Shown here: piece after piece, positions 8,387 to 17,889 of the stretch | How the letters are laid out: each line of letters starts with the position of its first letter | Position numbering within the stretch: the first letter of the stretch is position 1 | Assembly (NCBI RefSeq): GCF_000968055.1 | Contig: NC_022538.1 | Location: 310,001-374,000, forward strand | Source: Alteracholeplasma palmae J233 | GTDB taxonomy: Bacteria > Bacillota_I > Bacilli_A > Acholeplasmatales > Acholeplasmataceae | Length of the DNA stretch: 64,000 nucleotides | Reading direction: 5' to 3' | The notes under the pieces: generated by a model | The model's database searches: none | What the model was told of the DNA's origin: nothing | Seen by the model: only the letters and a program-made list of their open reading frames with translations | Made by a program: the position numbers and the translations under genes

Positions 8387-10513
8387 TTAGACTTCTTTTA
8401 ATATTAATTGATCATTTTCTACATCAAGCAAATACTTTTTATTTGTTTCTAGATGATCTTTAATGATTTCATTTGCGATAAATGTCTCAACAGTTCTTTG
8501 GATAAATCTTTTGAGTGGTCTTGCGCCATAAGCTTCATCAAAACCATTTTTTAGAATCCATTTATTGACTTCATCACTAAATGATATTTTTAAGTCACGA
8601 TTTAATAAACGATGACTAAGATCATTTAACATTTTTCGAGCAATTTCAACTTGTGCTTTATATCCAAGAGAATTAAAGATAATAATTTCATCAATTCTAT
8701 TTAAAAATTCAGGTTTGAAATGAGATTTTACAGTATCTAAAACTAGCTTTTCAGAGTTTGGATCTGAATCTAGTAAGTATTGACTACCTAAATTAGATGT
8801 CATGATAATAATCGTATTTTTAAAGTCAACAGTTCTACCTTGACCATCTGTGATTCTACCATCATCTAATATTTGAAGAAGCACATTAAATATTTCAGGA
8901 TTAGCCTTTTCTATTTCATCAAATAAAACAATAGAATAAGGTTTTCTTCTAACAGCCTCAGTTAATTGTCCACCTTCATCATAACCTACATATCCTGGAG
9001 GAGCCCCTATAAGTCTTGAGACACTATGAGCTTCCATATACTCACTCATATCAATTCTTACAATTTGAGATTCACTATCAAATAAGTTTTCAGCTAAACT
9101 TTTTGCGACTTCAGTTTTACCAACACCTGTAGGCCCTAAAAACATAAATGAACCAATAGGTCTATTTTCATCTTTAATGCCTGCACGTTGTCTAATAATC
9201 GCATCACTGATTAAGTCTATAGCATGATCTTGACTAATAACTCTTTGTTTTAAAGAATCAGCTAAACCTAATAACTTTTCTTTATCTCCAGAAAGTAATT
9301 TGCTTACTGGAATCATTGTCCATTTAGAGACAATTTCTGCGATATTTTCATCAGTGACAACTTCAGATAAAAGTTTATCTTCTTTACTATTATTTTCACT
9401 TAAAGCCTTAATGTCATTTTCTAAAGCAGGTATCTTACTATATTGTAATTCAGCGGCTTTTGAAAAATCACCAGCATTAAATGCAGTTTGTAAATCATTT
9501 TTTAAATGTTCCAAGGTTTCTTTTTTAGTTTTTACTAAATCTAATTGTTCTTTTTCTTGATTCCATTTGTTACGTAAGTCTTTTTCTTTTGTTTTGAGTT
9601 CTGATATTTCAGTTTTAATTTTTTCTAATCTTTCTTTTGATAATTGATCAGATTCTTTAGATAGGGCACTTTTTTCAATTTCTAGCTGCATAATCTTTCT
9701 TAAAACATCATCTAATTCCACTGGCATTGAATCTATTTCCATACGAATAGAAGCACAAGCTTCATCAATTAAGTCAATCGCTTTATCTGGCAAGAATCTA
9801 TCTGTAATATATCTATTAGATAAAGTAGCAGCGCTAATAATTGCGGCATCACTAATATGAACCCCATGATGTGCCTCAAAACGGTCTTTTAACCCACGTA
9901 AGATACTGATTGTATCTTCAACAGTTGGTTCATCAATGTAAACCTTTTGAAATCTTCTTTCTAAGGCAGTATCTTTTTCTATATACTTACGATACTCATT
10001 TAAGGTAGTAGCCCCTATACAATGCAATTCTCCACGTGCTAGCATTGGTTTTAGCATATTAGCCGCATCCATCGCTCCATCTGCACGACCTGCACCAACA
10101 ATCGTATGAATTTCATCTATGAAAAGAATAATATCTCCATTAGATTCTTTAACTTTATTTAAAACAGCTTTTAATCTTTCTTCAAATTCACCTCTAAATT
10201 TAGCACCAGCGATTAAGGCAGCTAAGTCTAGTTCATAAATCATTTTGTTTTGTAAAGTGATAGGAACATCTTTATCAACGATACGGCGAGCTAACCCTTC
10301 AACAACCGCTGTTTTACCAACACCTGGTTCACCAATTAAAACGGGGTTATTTTTAGTTTTTCTTGAAAGAATTTTTATAATACGTCTGATTTCATCATCT
10401 CGACCAATAACAGGATCAATCTTACCTTCTTTAACAGCATCTACGATGTTTCGGCCGAATTTTTCTAATATTTTTGGATCATTGTTATAATCATCCATTT
10501 GTGTAAAATTCAT
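8387..10513 (-). CDS. clpB: ClpB disaggregase lacking the N-terminal domain
   Basis: A 708-residue Hsp100 ATPase that pulls aggregated proteins apart with DnaK. Nucleotide-binding domain 1 has Walker A GEPGVGKT (61-68) and [11 protein letters not shown] coiled-coil middle domain spans about 250-390 (charged, Glu/Lys-rich), which distinguishes ClpB from ClpA/C. Domain 2 has GPTGVGKT (about 459-466) and LFDEIEKA, followed by the C-terminal oligomerisation domain. Usual ClpB is about 860 residues; the missing ~150 are the N-terminal substrate domain. The ATG at 10513 has AAAGGAGG at ideal spacing behind its own promoter, so the short form is the real product, as described for mycoplasma ClpB. 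It is controlled by a CIRCE element. Confidence 0.96.
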   Translation of the reverse strand: MNFTQMDDYNNDPKILEKFGRNIVDAVKEGKIDPVIGRDDEIRRIIKILSRKTKNNPVLIGEPGVGKTAVVEGLARRIVDKDVPITLQNKMIYELDLAALIAGAKFRGEFEERLKAVLNKVKESNGDIILFIDEIHTIVGAGRADGAMDAANMLKPMLARGELHCIGATTLNEYRKYIEKDTALERRFQKVYIDEPTVEDTISILRGLKDRFEAHHGVHISDAAIISAATLSNRYITDRFLPDKAIDLIDEACASIRMEIDSMPVELDDVLRKIMQLEIEKSALSKESDQLSKERLEKIKTEISELKTKEKDLRNKWNQEKEQLDLVKTKKETLEHLKNDLQTAFNAGDFSKAAELQYSKIPALENDIKALSENNSKEDKLLSEVVTDENIAEIVSKWTMIPVSKLLSGDKEKLLGLADSLKQRVISQDHAIDLISDAIIRQRAGIKDENRPIGSFMFLGPTGVGKTEVAKSLAENLFDSESQIVRIDMSEYMEAHSVSRLIGAPPGYVGYDEGGQLTEAVRRKPYSIVLFDEIEKANPEIFNVLLQILDDGRITDGQGRTVDFKNTIIIMTSNLGSQYLLDSDPNSEKLVLDTVKSHFKPEFLNRIDEIIIFNSLGYKAQVEIARKMLNDLSHRLLNRDLKISFSDEVNKWILKNGFDEAYGARPLKRFIQRTVETFIANEIIKDHLETNKKYLLDVENDQLILKEV

Positions 10514-10542
10514 AATATGACCTCCTTTGTTATTACGGATAT

Positions 10543-10571
10543 ATTATATAATTTTTATTTGGCACTGTCAA
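10543..10571 (-). promoter_or_regulatory. clpB sigma-A promoter
   Basis: On the minus strand: TTGACA (10566-10571), 17-base spacer, TATAAT (10543-10548). The -35 lies inside the CIRCE element. Confidence 0.9.
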
Positions 10572-10585
10572 CTAAAGAGTGCTAA
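10559..10585 (-). promoter_or_regulatory. CIRCE element (HrcA operator)
   Basis: The plus strand reads TTGGCACTG, nine bases, GAGTGCTAA. The right arm is a perfect CIRCE half and the left arm has two mismatches to TTAGCACTC. HrcA bound here would cover the clpB -35. This makes clpB a class I heat-shock gene. Confidence 0.88.
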
Positions 10586-10610
10586 AAAAGTAATAAAAAA
10601 ATAAATCTAG

Positions 10611-11048
10611 TTAAGATCTATTTTTCCAGTAAGGTAATTTTTCTAATATATTTTTTAAAGTTATTTTAGCTTCTAGTTCATTAATTTTATCATTACTTTC
10701 CAAAAAGTAAGGTAAGCAGGCATCAACTAATGAATTGATATCAGTGTAGATAACTTTACTATCAGTAAAGCACCACTTACAATAATCGCTGTTTTCTAAG
10801 TTAATAGAAGTTTTATCTAAGGGCATACCACAACATTCGCAGTAAAGATTATTCTTGATGCCTAATAAGGATTCTATAGAAACATTAAAAGTAGAAGAAA
10901 TCAGTTTTAAGGTATTTAAGTCAGGTGTTGACTTCCCTAATTCCCACTTACTAACTGCTTGGCGGGTGATAAAAAGTTTCTCGGCAAATTGGTTTTGAGT
11001 TAAATTAAGATTTTCTCTTAGATGCTTAAGACGCTCACTTATTTCCAT
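10611..11048 (-). CDS. XRE-family regulator with C-terminal zinc ribbon
   Basis: A 145-residue protein. Residues 3-60 form a Cro/C1-type helix-turn-helix (LTQNQFAEKLFITRQAVSKWE). Residues about 68-92 contain CxxC..CxxC (YCECCGMPL and YCKWCF), a putative zinc-ribbon module found fused to such HTH domains. The remainder is helical. The gene overlaps the end of the upstream ClbS-like gene by 14 bases, so the two are co-transcribed and probably translationally coupled. The regulated genes are not known; autoregulation is an inference. Confidence 0.8.
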   Translation of the reverse strand: MEISERLKHLRENLNLTQNQFAEKLFITRQAVSKWELGKSTPDLNTLKLISSTFNVSIESLLGIKNNLYCECCGMPLDKTSINLENSDYCKWCFTDSKVIYTDINSLVDACLPYFLESNDKINELEAKITLKNILEKLPYWKNRS

Positions 11049-11553
11049 TTTTTAATTCCCTTAGATGTTTCTTAATTTTTTTTATGGCCCACTCATAGTG
11101 ACTAGGACCATTACTGATAAAATAGAGGGCTAAATGAGATGTTTTAGTCCATTTATAATAACCTCTAGTAAATAAGATAGATTCAGGAATGGATATAAGT
11201 AGGTTTAGATTTTCTTGGTAAGCTTTATCTAAGAGGGTTAAAGCTTCGTCTAAACTATATTTTTGAGCTTCTTGCCATAAATCTTGGTTAAGCAGTTTTG
11301 TTTCTTTCCATGAGTACTTTTCAGAAGGAGTTTTAAAAGTAGCTTGATCTAAGCCTCTATTATACCAAGCAAAAAACATCTCATGCCAATAATATAAATG
11401 CATAATGACATCTCTAATGTTTTTATCTCTATCACTAAATAAGAATAAAGCATTCCTATCAGTTTCAGAGATATGATTGATAAGTGTTATTAATTCTTCA
11501 TATTTATTTTTTGTATCAGTAACTAAATCAGTTTTGTTTTGTGCTCTTGGCAT
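11035..11553 (-). CDS. ClbS/DfsB-family four-helix protein
   Basis: A protein of about 172 residues starting MPRAQNKTDLV, the characteristic opening of the ClbS/DfsB family (DinB-like four-helix fold). It has the internal IRDVIMHLYYWHEMFFAWY pattern. ClbS protects colibactin producers; most homologues in non-producers have no known substrate. ATG 11553 is preferred over the upstream in-frame ATG at 11610 because GAGGTGG precedes it and the family start aligns there. It overlaps the downstream XRE/zinc-ribbon gene. Confidence 0.8.
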   Translation of the reverse strand: MPRAQNKTDLVTDTKNKYEELITLINHISETDRNALFLFSDRDKNIRDVIMHLYYWHEMFFAWYNRGLDQATFKTPSEKYSWKETKLLNQDLWQEAQKYSLDEALTLLDKAYQENLNLLISIPESILFTRGYYKWTKTSHLALYFISNGPSHYEWAIKKIKKHLRELKNGNK

Positions 11554-11700
11554 AAAAGCCACCTCGCTTTTCTTTAATAATAGTATAAAGTATTTATAAA
11601 ATACTTTCAAGCAACCAACAGTTTCCTAAGCAAACTATTTGAGAAAAAAGTGTATTTTAGTTAAGATTGTAAGTAGTTTATAAAAAGAAGGATGATTAAA

Positions 11701-12642
11701 ATGAGTAAAGACTATCGCGTATTGTTATATTATCAATATGTTCATATAGAAGATCCAGAAACTTTTAAAGAAGAACACTTAAAATTTTGTAAAGAATTAG
11801 GGGTTTTAGGAAGAATCTTAGTTTCAAAAGAAGGTATTAATGGTACTTTATCTGGAACAGTTGAGCAAACAGATGCTTATATCAAACATTTAAGAAGTGA
11901 TGAAAGATTTAAAAATACAATGTTTAAAATCGATGAAGAAGATGGACATGCATTTGATAAAATATTTGTTAGAGTAAAAGATGAACTTGTTAATCTAAAA
12001 TTAGAAAATGATGTAAATCCATTAGAACTTACAGGTAATTACTTAACACCAGAGGAATTCTATCAATATATGCAAGATGAAGATACAGTTGTCATTGATG
12101 CTAGAAATGACTATGAATATGATTTAGGTCATTTTAGAAACGCAGTGAGACCAGATATTAGTAATTTCAGAGAACTCCCAAATTGGATTAAAGAAAATGA
12201 AGAAATTCTAAAAGATAAAAAAATCTTAACTTATTGTACAGGTGGGGTTCGTTGTGAAAAGTTTTCTGGTTGGTTAAAACAAGAAGGACATGAAGATGTG
12301 AATCAACTTCATGGAGGGATTGCAACTTATGGAAAAGATCCTAAAGTAAAAGGTGCTTTATGGGATGGTCAAATGTACGTATTTGATAAAAGAATATCTG
12401 TGCCGATTAATAAAATAGAACATGTTATAGTAGGTAAAGACTATTTTGATGGTACGCCTTGTGAAAGATATATTAACTGTTCTAATCCAGAATGTAATAA
12501 GCAAATTATTACAAGTGAAGAAAACGAAGCTAAGTATTTAGGGGCTTGTTGTGATGAATGTAGAAGACACCCTAGAAACAGATACGTAATTAAAAATGTT
12601 TTATCCCAAGAAGAAGTAGAAAAAAGATTAAGCTTAATCTAA
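11701..12642 (+). CDS. trhO: tRNA uridine(34) hydroxylase, rhodanese family
   Basis: A protein of about 313 residues matching the YceA/YbfQ family, which makes 5-hydroxyuridine at tRNA position 34 using oxygen. The N-terminal acylphosphatase-like domain opens with [11 protein letters not shown] central rhodanese domain carries the active-site loop [11 protein letters not shown] (catalytic Cys about 179). The C-terminus has cysteine pairs ([16 protein letters not shown]) that look zinc-binding. I chose ATG 11701: the purine-rich AGAAGG is properly spaced for it but almost touches the alternative ATG at 11692. The length is close to the Bacillus homologue. It is monocistronic with its own terminator. 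Confidence 0.93.
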   Translation: MSKDYRVLLYYQYVHIEDPETFKEEHLKFCKELGVLGRILVSKEGINGTLSGTVEQTDAYIKHLRSDERFKNTMFKIDEEDGHAFDKIFVRVKDELVNLKLENDVNPLELTGNYLTPEEFYQYMQDEDTVVIDARNDYEYDLGHFRNAVRPDISNFRELPNWIKENEEILKDKKILTYCTGGVRCEKFSGWLKQEGHEDVNQLHGGIATYGKDPKVKGALWDGQMYVFDKRISVPINKIEHVIVGKDYFDGTPCERYINCSNPECNKQIITSEENEAKYLGACCDECRRHPRNRYVIKNVLSQEEVEKRLSLI

Positions 12643-12660
12643 GAGTTTATGATATGATAG

Positions 12661-12685
12661 AGGTAACTAAAAAGTTACCTTTTTA
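12661..12685 (+). terminator. Rho-independent terminator of trhO
   Basis: AGGTAACT, four-base loop, AGTTACCT, then five T. Confidence 0.85.
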
Positions 12686-12703
12686 TTTTAGAGAGGAAAA
12701 ATC

Positions 12704-13537
12704 ATGATAAAAAAATTAAATGAAGAAAAATCTAAAGTAAATCTTATTTTATGGATATCCATACTTTTTGAAATCATAGTTATCGGTATTGGCATATTTC
12801 TTTTAGTAAACCAAATATATGTTATAGGGATTAGTTTTCTAATTATTTTTAATATCCCTTATATTTGTTTAATGGTATTAGTAAGTAAAAGACATAAAAA
12901 AATAGAAAAAGCCTATATCGCCTATATTGGAAAAATATTAAGTAATGCTGACTTTATTGAAAAATTTGAAAGTGTTAAAGAAGTAGACACAAAAGAATAT
13001 AAAAAACTAGGCATTATCCCAAACTATACAGGACTTAAACTTAAAAATAATCTTAGTGGAACTTACGAAAACGTTGAATATGATATGTATGATGCGTTTG
13101 CTACTGTGACAAGTGGTAATAGTACATCAGTTGTTTTTTCAGGACGTATTTATGAACTAGGATTAAAGAATAGCCACTTACATACAATATTTACAGATAA
13201 TAAATATAATCGAGTAAAAAAGATGGTTAAATTACCATTAGAAAAAAACAAGATTATTAAATATGTAGATGGAGAAATAAAAGATACCATAACAGACCTA
13301 CAAGTTTATCAGTTTTTCAAGAGTATTAAAAGAAATGAAAAAAGTAAAATAACTATTAAAATTACTAGAAATAAAGTAATGGTTTCTATTTCTAGAATGG
13401 ATGAATTATTCAAATATACATATTTAAAACCATTAAAAGACCTTAATTTCTTAGATTTAGAGACAAAGATTTCTAATGAATTAACTAATATCATTGATAA
13501 TGTAAAAGAACTTTTAGATGATTATCTAGAAGAATAA
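12704..13537 (+). CDS. DUF3137-like membrane-anchored protein
   Basis: A 277-residue protein with two adjacent hydrophobic helices (residues about 13-35 and 40-60) and a soluble remainder. The soluble part contains NLSGTYENVEYDMYDAF and SVVFSGRIYEL, which resemble the DUF3137 pattern (a galanin-like stretch followed by a core with phenylalanine/glycine positions). The function of that group is not established. It sits alone between two terminators with a GAGAGGA ribosome binding site. Confidence 0.6.
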   Translation: MIKKLNEEKSKVNLILWISILFEIIVIGIGIFLLVNQIYVIGISFLIIFNIPYICLMVLVSKRHKKIEKAYIAYIGKILSNADFIEKFESVKEVDTKEYKKLGIIPNYTGLKLKNNLSGTYENVEYDMYDAFATVTSGNSTSVVFSGRIYELGLKNSHLHTIFTDNKYNRVKKMVKLPLEKNKIIKYVDGEIKDTITDLQVYQFFKSIKRNEKSKITIKITRNKVMVSISRMDELFKYTYLKPLKDLNFLDLETKISNELTNIIDNVKELLDDYLEE

Positions 13538-13549
13538 AAACAATTTATG

Positions 13550-13575
13550 AAAGTCACTATTGAGTGACTTTTTTA
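13550..13575 (+). terminator. Rho-independent terminator
   Basis: AAGTCACT, short loop, AGTGACTT and a T run after the 12704-13537 gene. Confidence 0.88.
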
Positions 13576-13614
13576 ATTTTTAAGGTAAAATAAAGAAAAG
13601 GAAGTGCTAAAGAT

Positions 13615-14754
13615 ATGAAAAGATTGTCGAAACAGACCGCACGACAAATCGTTAAAGAATTAAATGTGATTATAGATGAAAAAATTAATGTTATGAATGA
13701 AGAAGCAATCATTATCGCAAGTAGTGATCCTTTAAGAGTAAATACATTTCATGAAGCTGCTAAAAAGATTATAGATGAGAAACTAGAAGAAGTTATTGTA
13801 TTAGATGATAATCAGTATATAGGAACAAAAAGAGGGATTAATTTCCCCATTATACTAGATAATAAAATTATTGGGGTTATAGGGATTACAGGACCCTATG
13901 AAGCAGTTTCTAAATATGGTAAATTAATTAAACGAATGGTAGAAATATTTATGTTAGAAACTTTTCTTAAAGAACAGAAACAAGTTATTAGCAGTATGAA
14001 ACAATATTTTTTAAATGAATGGATTAACTCAGATAAAACATCAAATGAATTAAGTGAAAGAGGCAATGAATTAGCTATTAATTTAAAAATTAAAAGAAGA
14101 TTTGTAATGCTTTTTTTAGAATTAAAAGAAAAGTTGAGCCCATACGATGAAATGATGTATTTAGAAAGTATTGAGCAAGAACTATTTAAAAAGATTTATG
14201 GACTAGATGCAGAAGCATTAGTTTTAAACGATAAGCCTACTTACACGATTTTAACAACTCATACTGAAAATGAAGCTACTTTAGTATTTGCTAGAACATT
14301 TAAAAAGGAAATAGAACTAAAATATAATGTGATTCTTTCTATTGGCATTGGCACAAAAGATTTAAATTTATTACCAAAAGAACAAAAAAAGACTGCTAAA
14401 CTTTCCTTACAACAAGCCTTAAGACATCCTAATAAGATGATTATTATGTATAGTGATTTGTCTTTACAAACACTTACCTCAATTATTTCTCCCTACCAAC
14501 AGGAACAATATATTAATAAAGTGATGAAAAATTTCAACGATAAAGAAAAAACTGAAATTATTCATCTTTTAAACGCATATTATCAACATGAAGGTTCCTT
14601 AAAGAAAACAGCAGAGTATTTAAATATTCATCCAAATACCTTACAGTATCAACTTAAAAATATTAAAGATAAAACAGGACATGATCCAAGAAGTTTAAAA
14701 GATTCAAGTGTATTTGTCATCTTATTAGAATTTTATAATAATTTGTTTTACTAA
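13615..14754 (+). CDS. CdaR-family sugar-diacid/glycerate regulator
   Basis: A 379-residue regulator. Residues 1-130 form the putative sugar-diacid recognition domain (begins LSKQTARQIVKELN, then HEAAKKIIDEK and GVIGITGPYEAVSKYGKLIK). A GGDEF-like middle region follows. The C-terminal PucR/CdaR HTH spans about 318-375 (LLNAYYQHEGSLKKTAEYLNIHPNTLQYQLKNI). Family members activate uptake and catabolism of glucarate, galactarate or glycerate. The permease and glycerate kinase directly downstream make glycerate, or a diacid degraded to it, the likely inducer. It is separated from the permease by about 100 bases holding a promoter and palindrome. Confidence 0.93.
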   Translation: MKRLSKQTARQIVKELNVIIDEKINVMNEEAIIIASSDPLRVNTFHEAAKKIIDEKLEEVIVLDDNQYIGTKRGINFPIILDNKIIGVIGITGPYEAVSKYGKLIKRMVEIFMLETFLKEQKQVISSMKQYFLNEWINSDKTSNELSERGNELAINLKIKRRFVMLFLELKEKLSPYDEMMYLESIEQELFKKIYGLDAEALVLNDKPTYTILTTHTENEATLVFARTFKKEIELKYNVILSIGIGTKDLNLLPKEQKKTAKLSLQQALRHPNKMIIMYSDLSLQTLTSIISPYQQEQYINKVMKNFNDKEKTEIIHLLNAYYQHEGSLKKTAEYLNIHPNTLQYQLKNIKDKTGHDPRSLKDSSVFVILLEFYNNLFY

Positions 14755-14793
14755 ACAAAATAAACCGCTTTCTTTTGTCTTACGAAATATATA

Positions 14794-14819
14794 TTTACAA
14801 TCAGTCAATTGACTATAAT
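14794..14819 (+). promoter_or_regulatory. Promoter and palindromic operator before the permease
   Basis: TATAAT (14814-14819) lies downstream of TTTACA (14794-14799), with a short spacer of 14 bases. A perfect 12-base palindrome, AGTCAATTGACT (14803-14814), fills that spacer and touches the -10. A suboptimal spacer holding a symmetric site is what an activator-dependent promoter can look like. The CdaR product upstream is the natural candidate. Confidence 0.5.
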
Positions 14820-14854
14820 ATAAGTATAAAAAATAAGCCAAGGAGGAATTAAAA

Positions 14855-16156
14855 ATGACAATCAGTTGGATAGGAGCAATCCTAGGATTAGCACTTGCAA
14901 TTTTTCTTATTTTAAAAAAAGTGCATCCAGTATTTTCACTATTCTCAGGTGCTTTAATAGGAATTATAATAGGTGCCTTAATTGGTGATTATAAAGCGTT
15001 TAGTTTTAAAGAAGTAGTATTAATTATTACAGGTGGTACTCAAAGTGTTATGGGGACAGTTGTAAGAATTATTGCCGCAGGGGTTTTAGCAGGTGCGATG
15101 ATGGAAACAGGTGCCGCTGAATCTATCGCAAGAAGTATGGTTAAAGGATTTGGCGAAAAATGGGCACTAGCAGCTCTAGCAGTAACAACCATGATTTTAA
15201 CTGCAGTAGGTGTGTTTATTCCAGTAGCAGTATTGATTGTTGCCCCAATTGCTTTATCAGTAGGTAAAAAGAGTAATATATCAAAACTAGCTTTATTAGT
15301 AGCATTATCTGGTGGAGGTAAGGCAGGAAATGTTATTTCTCCTAACCCTAATACGATTGCTGCTGCAGAAGGATTTAATATTACCTTAGGACAAGCTATG
15401 GTTAATGCCTTTATTCCAGCTTTATTTGGATTAGCAGTAGCTATTATACTTGCGATGTTCCTTTCTAAAAAAGGACATATGGAAGTTAAAGATTCAGATT
15501 TAGTTGAAGCAGATAATAAAGAATTACCAAGTCTTGCTAAATCATTAGTAGCTCCAATTATCGCAATTGTTCTATTATTGCTAGGACCAATTGGTGATAT
15601 TGCTAATAATGACTTTATTAAGAGTATTTCATTAGACGCAATGTACATCTTACCTATTTCAGGTATCATTGGAATTCTTGTGATGGGACAAAGAAAAAAT
15701 TTAATTAAGTATACTACAAACGGATTAAATAGAATGACAGGAACTGTAATGATCTTAATTGGTGCGGGTGCTTTAGGTGGACTTATTTCTAAATCAGACT
15801 TAGGGCTACAAATTACAAATATTATTACTCAATCAGGTATCTCAGGAGACTTTATAGCACCGATTGCAGGTATTTTAATGGGTGGAGCATTAGCTTCAAC
15901 ATCAGCAGGGGTATCAGTAGGTATTACAGGATTTAAAGATGCTATCTTAGGGGTAGGAACTAATCCAGTTAACGCAGCTGTTATGATGCATACAGGAGCA
16001 ACCGTTATTGACCACCTACCTCATGGTAATTACTTCCACGTTACAGGCGGTAGTATGAATATGAGTATTAAAGAAAGATTCAAAGTGGTAGGGTTTGAAG
16101 CATTAGTAGGTCTAACAATGACTATTGTTGCAGTTGCTATTAACTTTATCTTCTAA
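14855..16156 (+). CDS. GntP-family permease (gluconate/glycerate type)
   Basis: A 433-residue transporter with about 12 hydrophobic segments, of the GntP proton-symporter family. Recognisable features are the glycine-rich loops (LVALSGGGKAGNVISPNPNTIAAAEG near 148-173), the conserved GVSVGITGFKDAILG region, and AAVMMHTGATVIDHLPHGNYFH near the C-terminus. The context (CdaR regulator upstream, glycerate kinase 17 bases downstream) argues for glycerate or a related sugar acid rather than gluconate. AAGGAGGA precedes ATG 14855. The frames antisense to it are shadows. Confidence 0.92.
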   Translation: MTISWIGAILGLALAIFLILKKVHPVFSLFSGALIGIIIGALIGDYKAFSFKEVVLIITGGTQSVMGTVVRIIAAGVLAGAMMETGAAESIARSMVKGFGEKWALAALAVTTMILTAVGVFIPVAVLIVAPIALSVGKKSNISKLALLVALSGGGKAGNVISPNPNTIAAAEGFNITLGQAMVNAFIPALFGLAVAIILAMFLSKKGHMEVKDSDLVEADNKELPSLAKSLVAPIIAIVLLLLGPIGDIANNDFIKSISLDAMYILPISGIIGILVMGQRKNLIKYTTNGLNRMTGTVMILIGAGALGGLISKSDLGLQITNIITQSGISGDFIAPIAGILMGGALASTSAGVSVGITGFKDAILGVGTNPVNAAVMMHTGATVIDHLPHGNYFHVTGGSMNMSIKERFKVVGFEALVGLTMTIVAVAINFIF

Positions 16157-16173
16157 GAAAGGAAATTAAAAAT

Positions 16174-17313
16174 ATGAAAATAGTTATCGCTCCAGATTCA
16201 TTTAAAGGAAGCTTAACAGCAAAACAAGTAAGTCAATCTATACAAAAAGGATTTAAACAAGTTTTTCCAGATGCTAAATATGTATTAGTACCAATGGCAG
16301 ATGGTGGTGAAGGAACAGTTCAATCATTAGTAGATGCTACTAATGGTAAATTAAAAGAATTAGAAGTTGTAGGACCACTAGGAAATAAAGTAAAAGCTAA
16401 ATATGGTATTTTAGGTGATGGTATTACAGGTGTTATAGAAATGGCTGAGGCAAGTGGTATCGGATATGTTAATAAAGATACTAAAAACCCTCTTATAACT
16501 ACAACCTACGGTACTGGAGAATTAATTAAAGCATGTATTGATAGTGGCGTTAAAAAGATTATTATAGGTATTGGTGGTAGTGCTACAAATGATGGTGGTG
16601 CTGGTATGGCAGAAGCCTTAGGTGTTAAATTCTTAGATAGTAAAGGTAAAGATATTCCACGAGGTGGTGGAGGACTTTCACAACTAGCTAAGATTGATAT
16701 TTCAGGGGTTGATCCTAAGGTATATCAAACAGAAATCATTATTGCATCAGATGTTACTAATCCACTATGTGGAAAAACAGGCGCTTCATATGTTTTTGGC
16801 CCACAAAAAGGGGCAACACCAGAAATGATCTTAACTCTAGATGCTAATTTAAGACATTATGCAGATCTAATTAAAAAACAATTAGGCAAAGATGTTGCAG
16901 ATGTGCCTGGAACAGGTGCTGCAGGTGGATTAGGTGCAGGACTATTAGTATTCACTAATTCCAAGATGCAAAAAGGTATTGATATAGTTGTTGATTATGT
17001 TAAATTAGTAAATGAATTAAAAGATGCAGATTTATGTATCACAGGTGAAGGTGGAATAGACTATCAAACTCAATATGGTAAAGCACCCTTTGGAGTTGCA
17101 CAAGCAGCTAAAAAAGCTAATCCTAAATTACCTGTAGTAGCAATCGCAGGTACTTTAGGTAAAGATATCGAAGCATTATATGAAAAGGGCTTTGATGCGA
17201 TATTTGGTACAATAGAAGAGGTTGCACAGCTTGAAGATATTATAGCTAAAGCAGAAGAAAGTTTAGTTAGAACATCAATTAATGTGGCAAGAGCTTTAAA
17301 AATAAAATTATAA
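16174..17313 (+). CDS. Glycerate kinase
   Basis: A 379-residue GlxK/GarK-type kinase that phosphorylates glycerate and feeds it into glycolysis. The N-terminus IVIAPDSFKGSLTAKQV and the internal PMADGGEGTVQSLVDAT and GIGGSATNDGGAGMAEALG are family hallmarks. The C-terminal domain has TGEGGIDYQTQYGKAPFGVA. Length is typical. It is co-transcribed with the GntP permease (gap 17 bases with an AGGAAA ribosome binding site) and ends in a strong terminator. The three genes from 13615 form one sugar-acid uptake and catabolism unit. Bacterial glycerate kinases of this family usually give 2-phosphoglycerate; the exact product cannot be decided here. Confidence 0.95.
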   Translation: MKIVIAPDSFKGSLTAKQVSQSIQKGFKQVFPDAKYVLVPMADGGEGTVQSLVDATNGKLKELEVVGPLGNKVKAKYGILGDGITGVIEMAEASGIGYVNKDTKNPLITTTYGTGELIKACIDSGVKKIIIGIGGSATNDGGAGMAEALGVKFLDSKGKDIPRGGGGLSQLAKIDISGVDPKVYQTEIIIASDVTNPLCGKTGASYVFGPQKGATPEMILTLDANLRHYADLIKKQLGKDVADVPGTGAAGGLGAGLLVFTNSKMQKGIDIVVDYVKLVNELKDADLCITGEGGIDYQTQYGKAPFGVAQAAKKANPKLPVVAIAGTLGKDIEALYEKGFDAIFGTIEEVAQLEDIIAKAEESLVRTSINVARALKIKL

Positions 17314-17318
17314 ATGTG

Positions 17319-17350
17319 TAAGCCAGTTTAAATACTGGCTTATATTTTTA
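17319..17350 (+). terminator. Rho-independent terminator of the glycerate operon
   Basis: TAAGCCAGT, a six-base loop, ACTGGCTTA, then a T-rich tail. Confidence 0.88.
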
Positions 17351-17357
17351 AATAGGA

Positions 17358-17386
17358 TTGACAAGATAAAGATAAAACGATATAAT
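17358..17386 (+). promoter_or_regulatory. Consensus promoter of tRNA-Cys
   Basis: TTGACA (17358-17363), 17-base spacer, TATAAT (17381-17386): a full consensus promoter, 19 bases before the tRNA. Confidence 0.93.
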
Positions 17387-17404
17387 AAAATGGCTGTTTA
17401 AGAT

Positions 17405-17478
<74 letters not shown>

Positions 17479-17536
17479 TTTATTATTTAATGAAAGATTT
17501 AGATAATTAGTTTTTAAACTAGCGATTGAAATTAAC

Positions 17537-17889
17537 ATTAAAGGCATAAAGCCATTAATATAGTACCTGTCGAAATAGTTAGAGTTTCGGCGTCATTAGT
17601 AAAATAATGATTAAAGGTGAGTGTAGTTTAGTACTTTGAATCTTAATAAAGTACACATCTATTGTAGATAAGGTTTTCCCTTAAAGTATAACACAGTTAC
17701 TAAATTAGGATTTATAAGCTATAAAACCCGTACCTTGACATGTCTAAAAAGGGGACTCGTCATGAAAGTGCACGAGAAGCAGAACTTTAATACTTGACCT
17801 AACATGTGGTATTGAAGAATTCTCAATAGAGATGAAATTCTGTCTACGGAATCCATATAAAAACTTCTTTTGATTAAAAAGTTTTTTTT
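17537..17889 (+). ncRNA. Candidate structured RNA downstream of tRNA-Cys
   Basis: The stretch between tRNA-Cys and the minus-strand regulator has no coding frame but is dense in stems. Examples are ATTAA-GGC/GCC-TTAAT (17537-17559), GTCGAAA/TTTCGGC (17569-17591), TCATTA/TAATGA (17593-17610), GTACTTT/AAAGTAC (17631-17654), ATCTA/TAGAT (17657-17669), CTCGT/ACGAG (17756-17776), AATAC/GTATT (17789-17813) and GAATTCTC/GAG..AATTC (17817-17840). ACCT (17565) with AGGT (17615) could close a junction around the second and third. A plus-strand terminator ends it (17859-17889). No separate promoter is evident, so it may be transcribed through from the tRNA promoter. I see no signature of RNase P RNA, tmRNA, SRP RNA, a T-box or a common riboswitch. 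Confidence 0.5.
17859..17889 (+). terminator. Rho-independent terminator after the structured region
   Basis: AAAAACTT pairs with AAGTTTTT and a T run follows. It could also serve the convergent minus-strand gene. Confidence 0.7.

Noticed and set aside
15040-15669. 209-codon ORF antisense to the GntP permease
   Set aside because: A shadow of the hydrophobic permease frame without its own start signals.
17537-17889. RNase P RNA, tmRNA or SRP RNA as identity of the structured region
   Set aside because: None of their conserved cores (such as GAGGAAAGTCC, the tmRNA tRNA-like ends, or the SRP GGAAGCAGC loop) is present.
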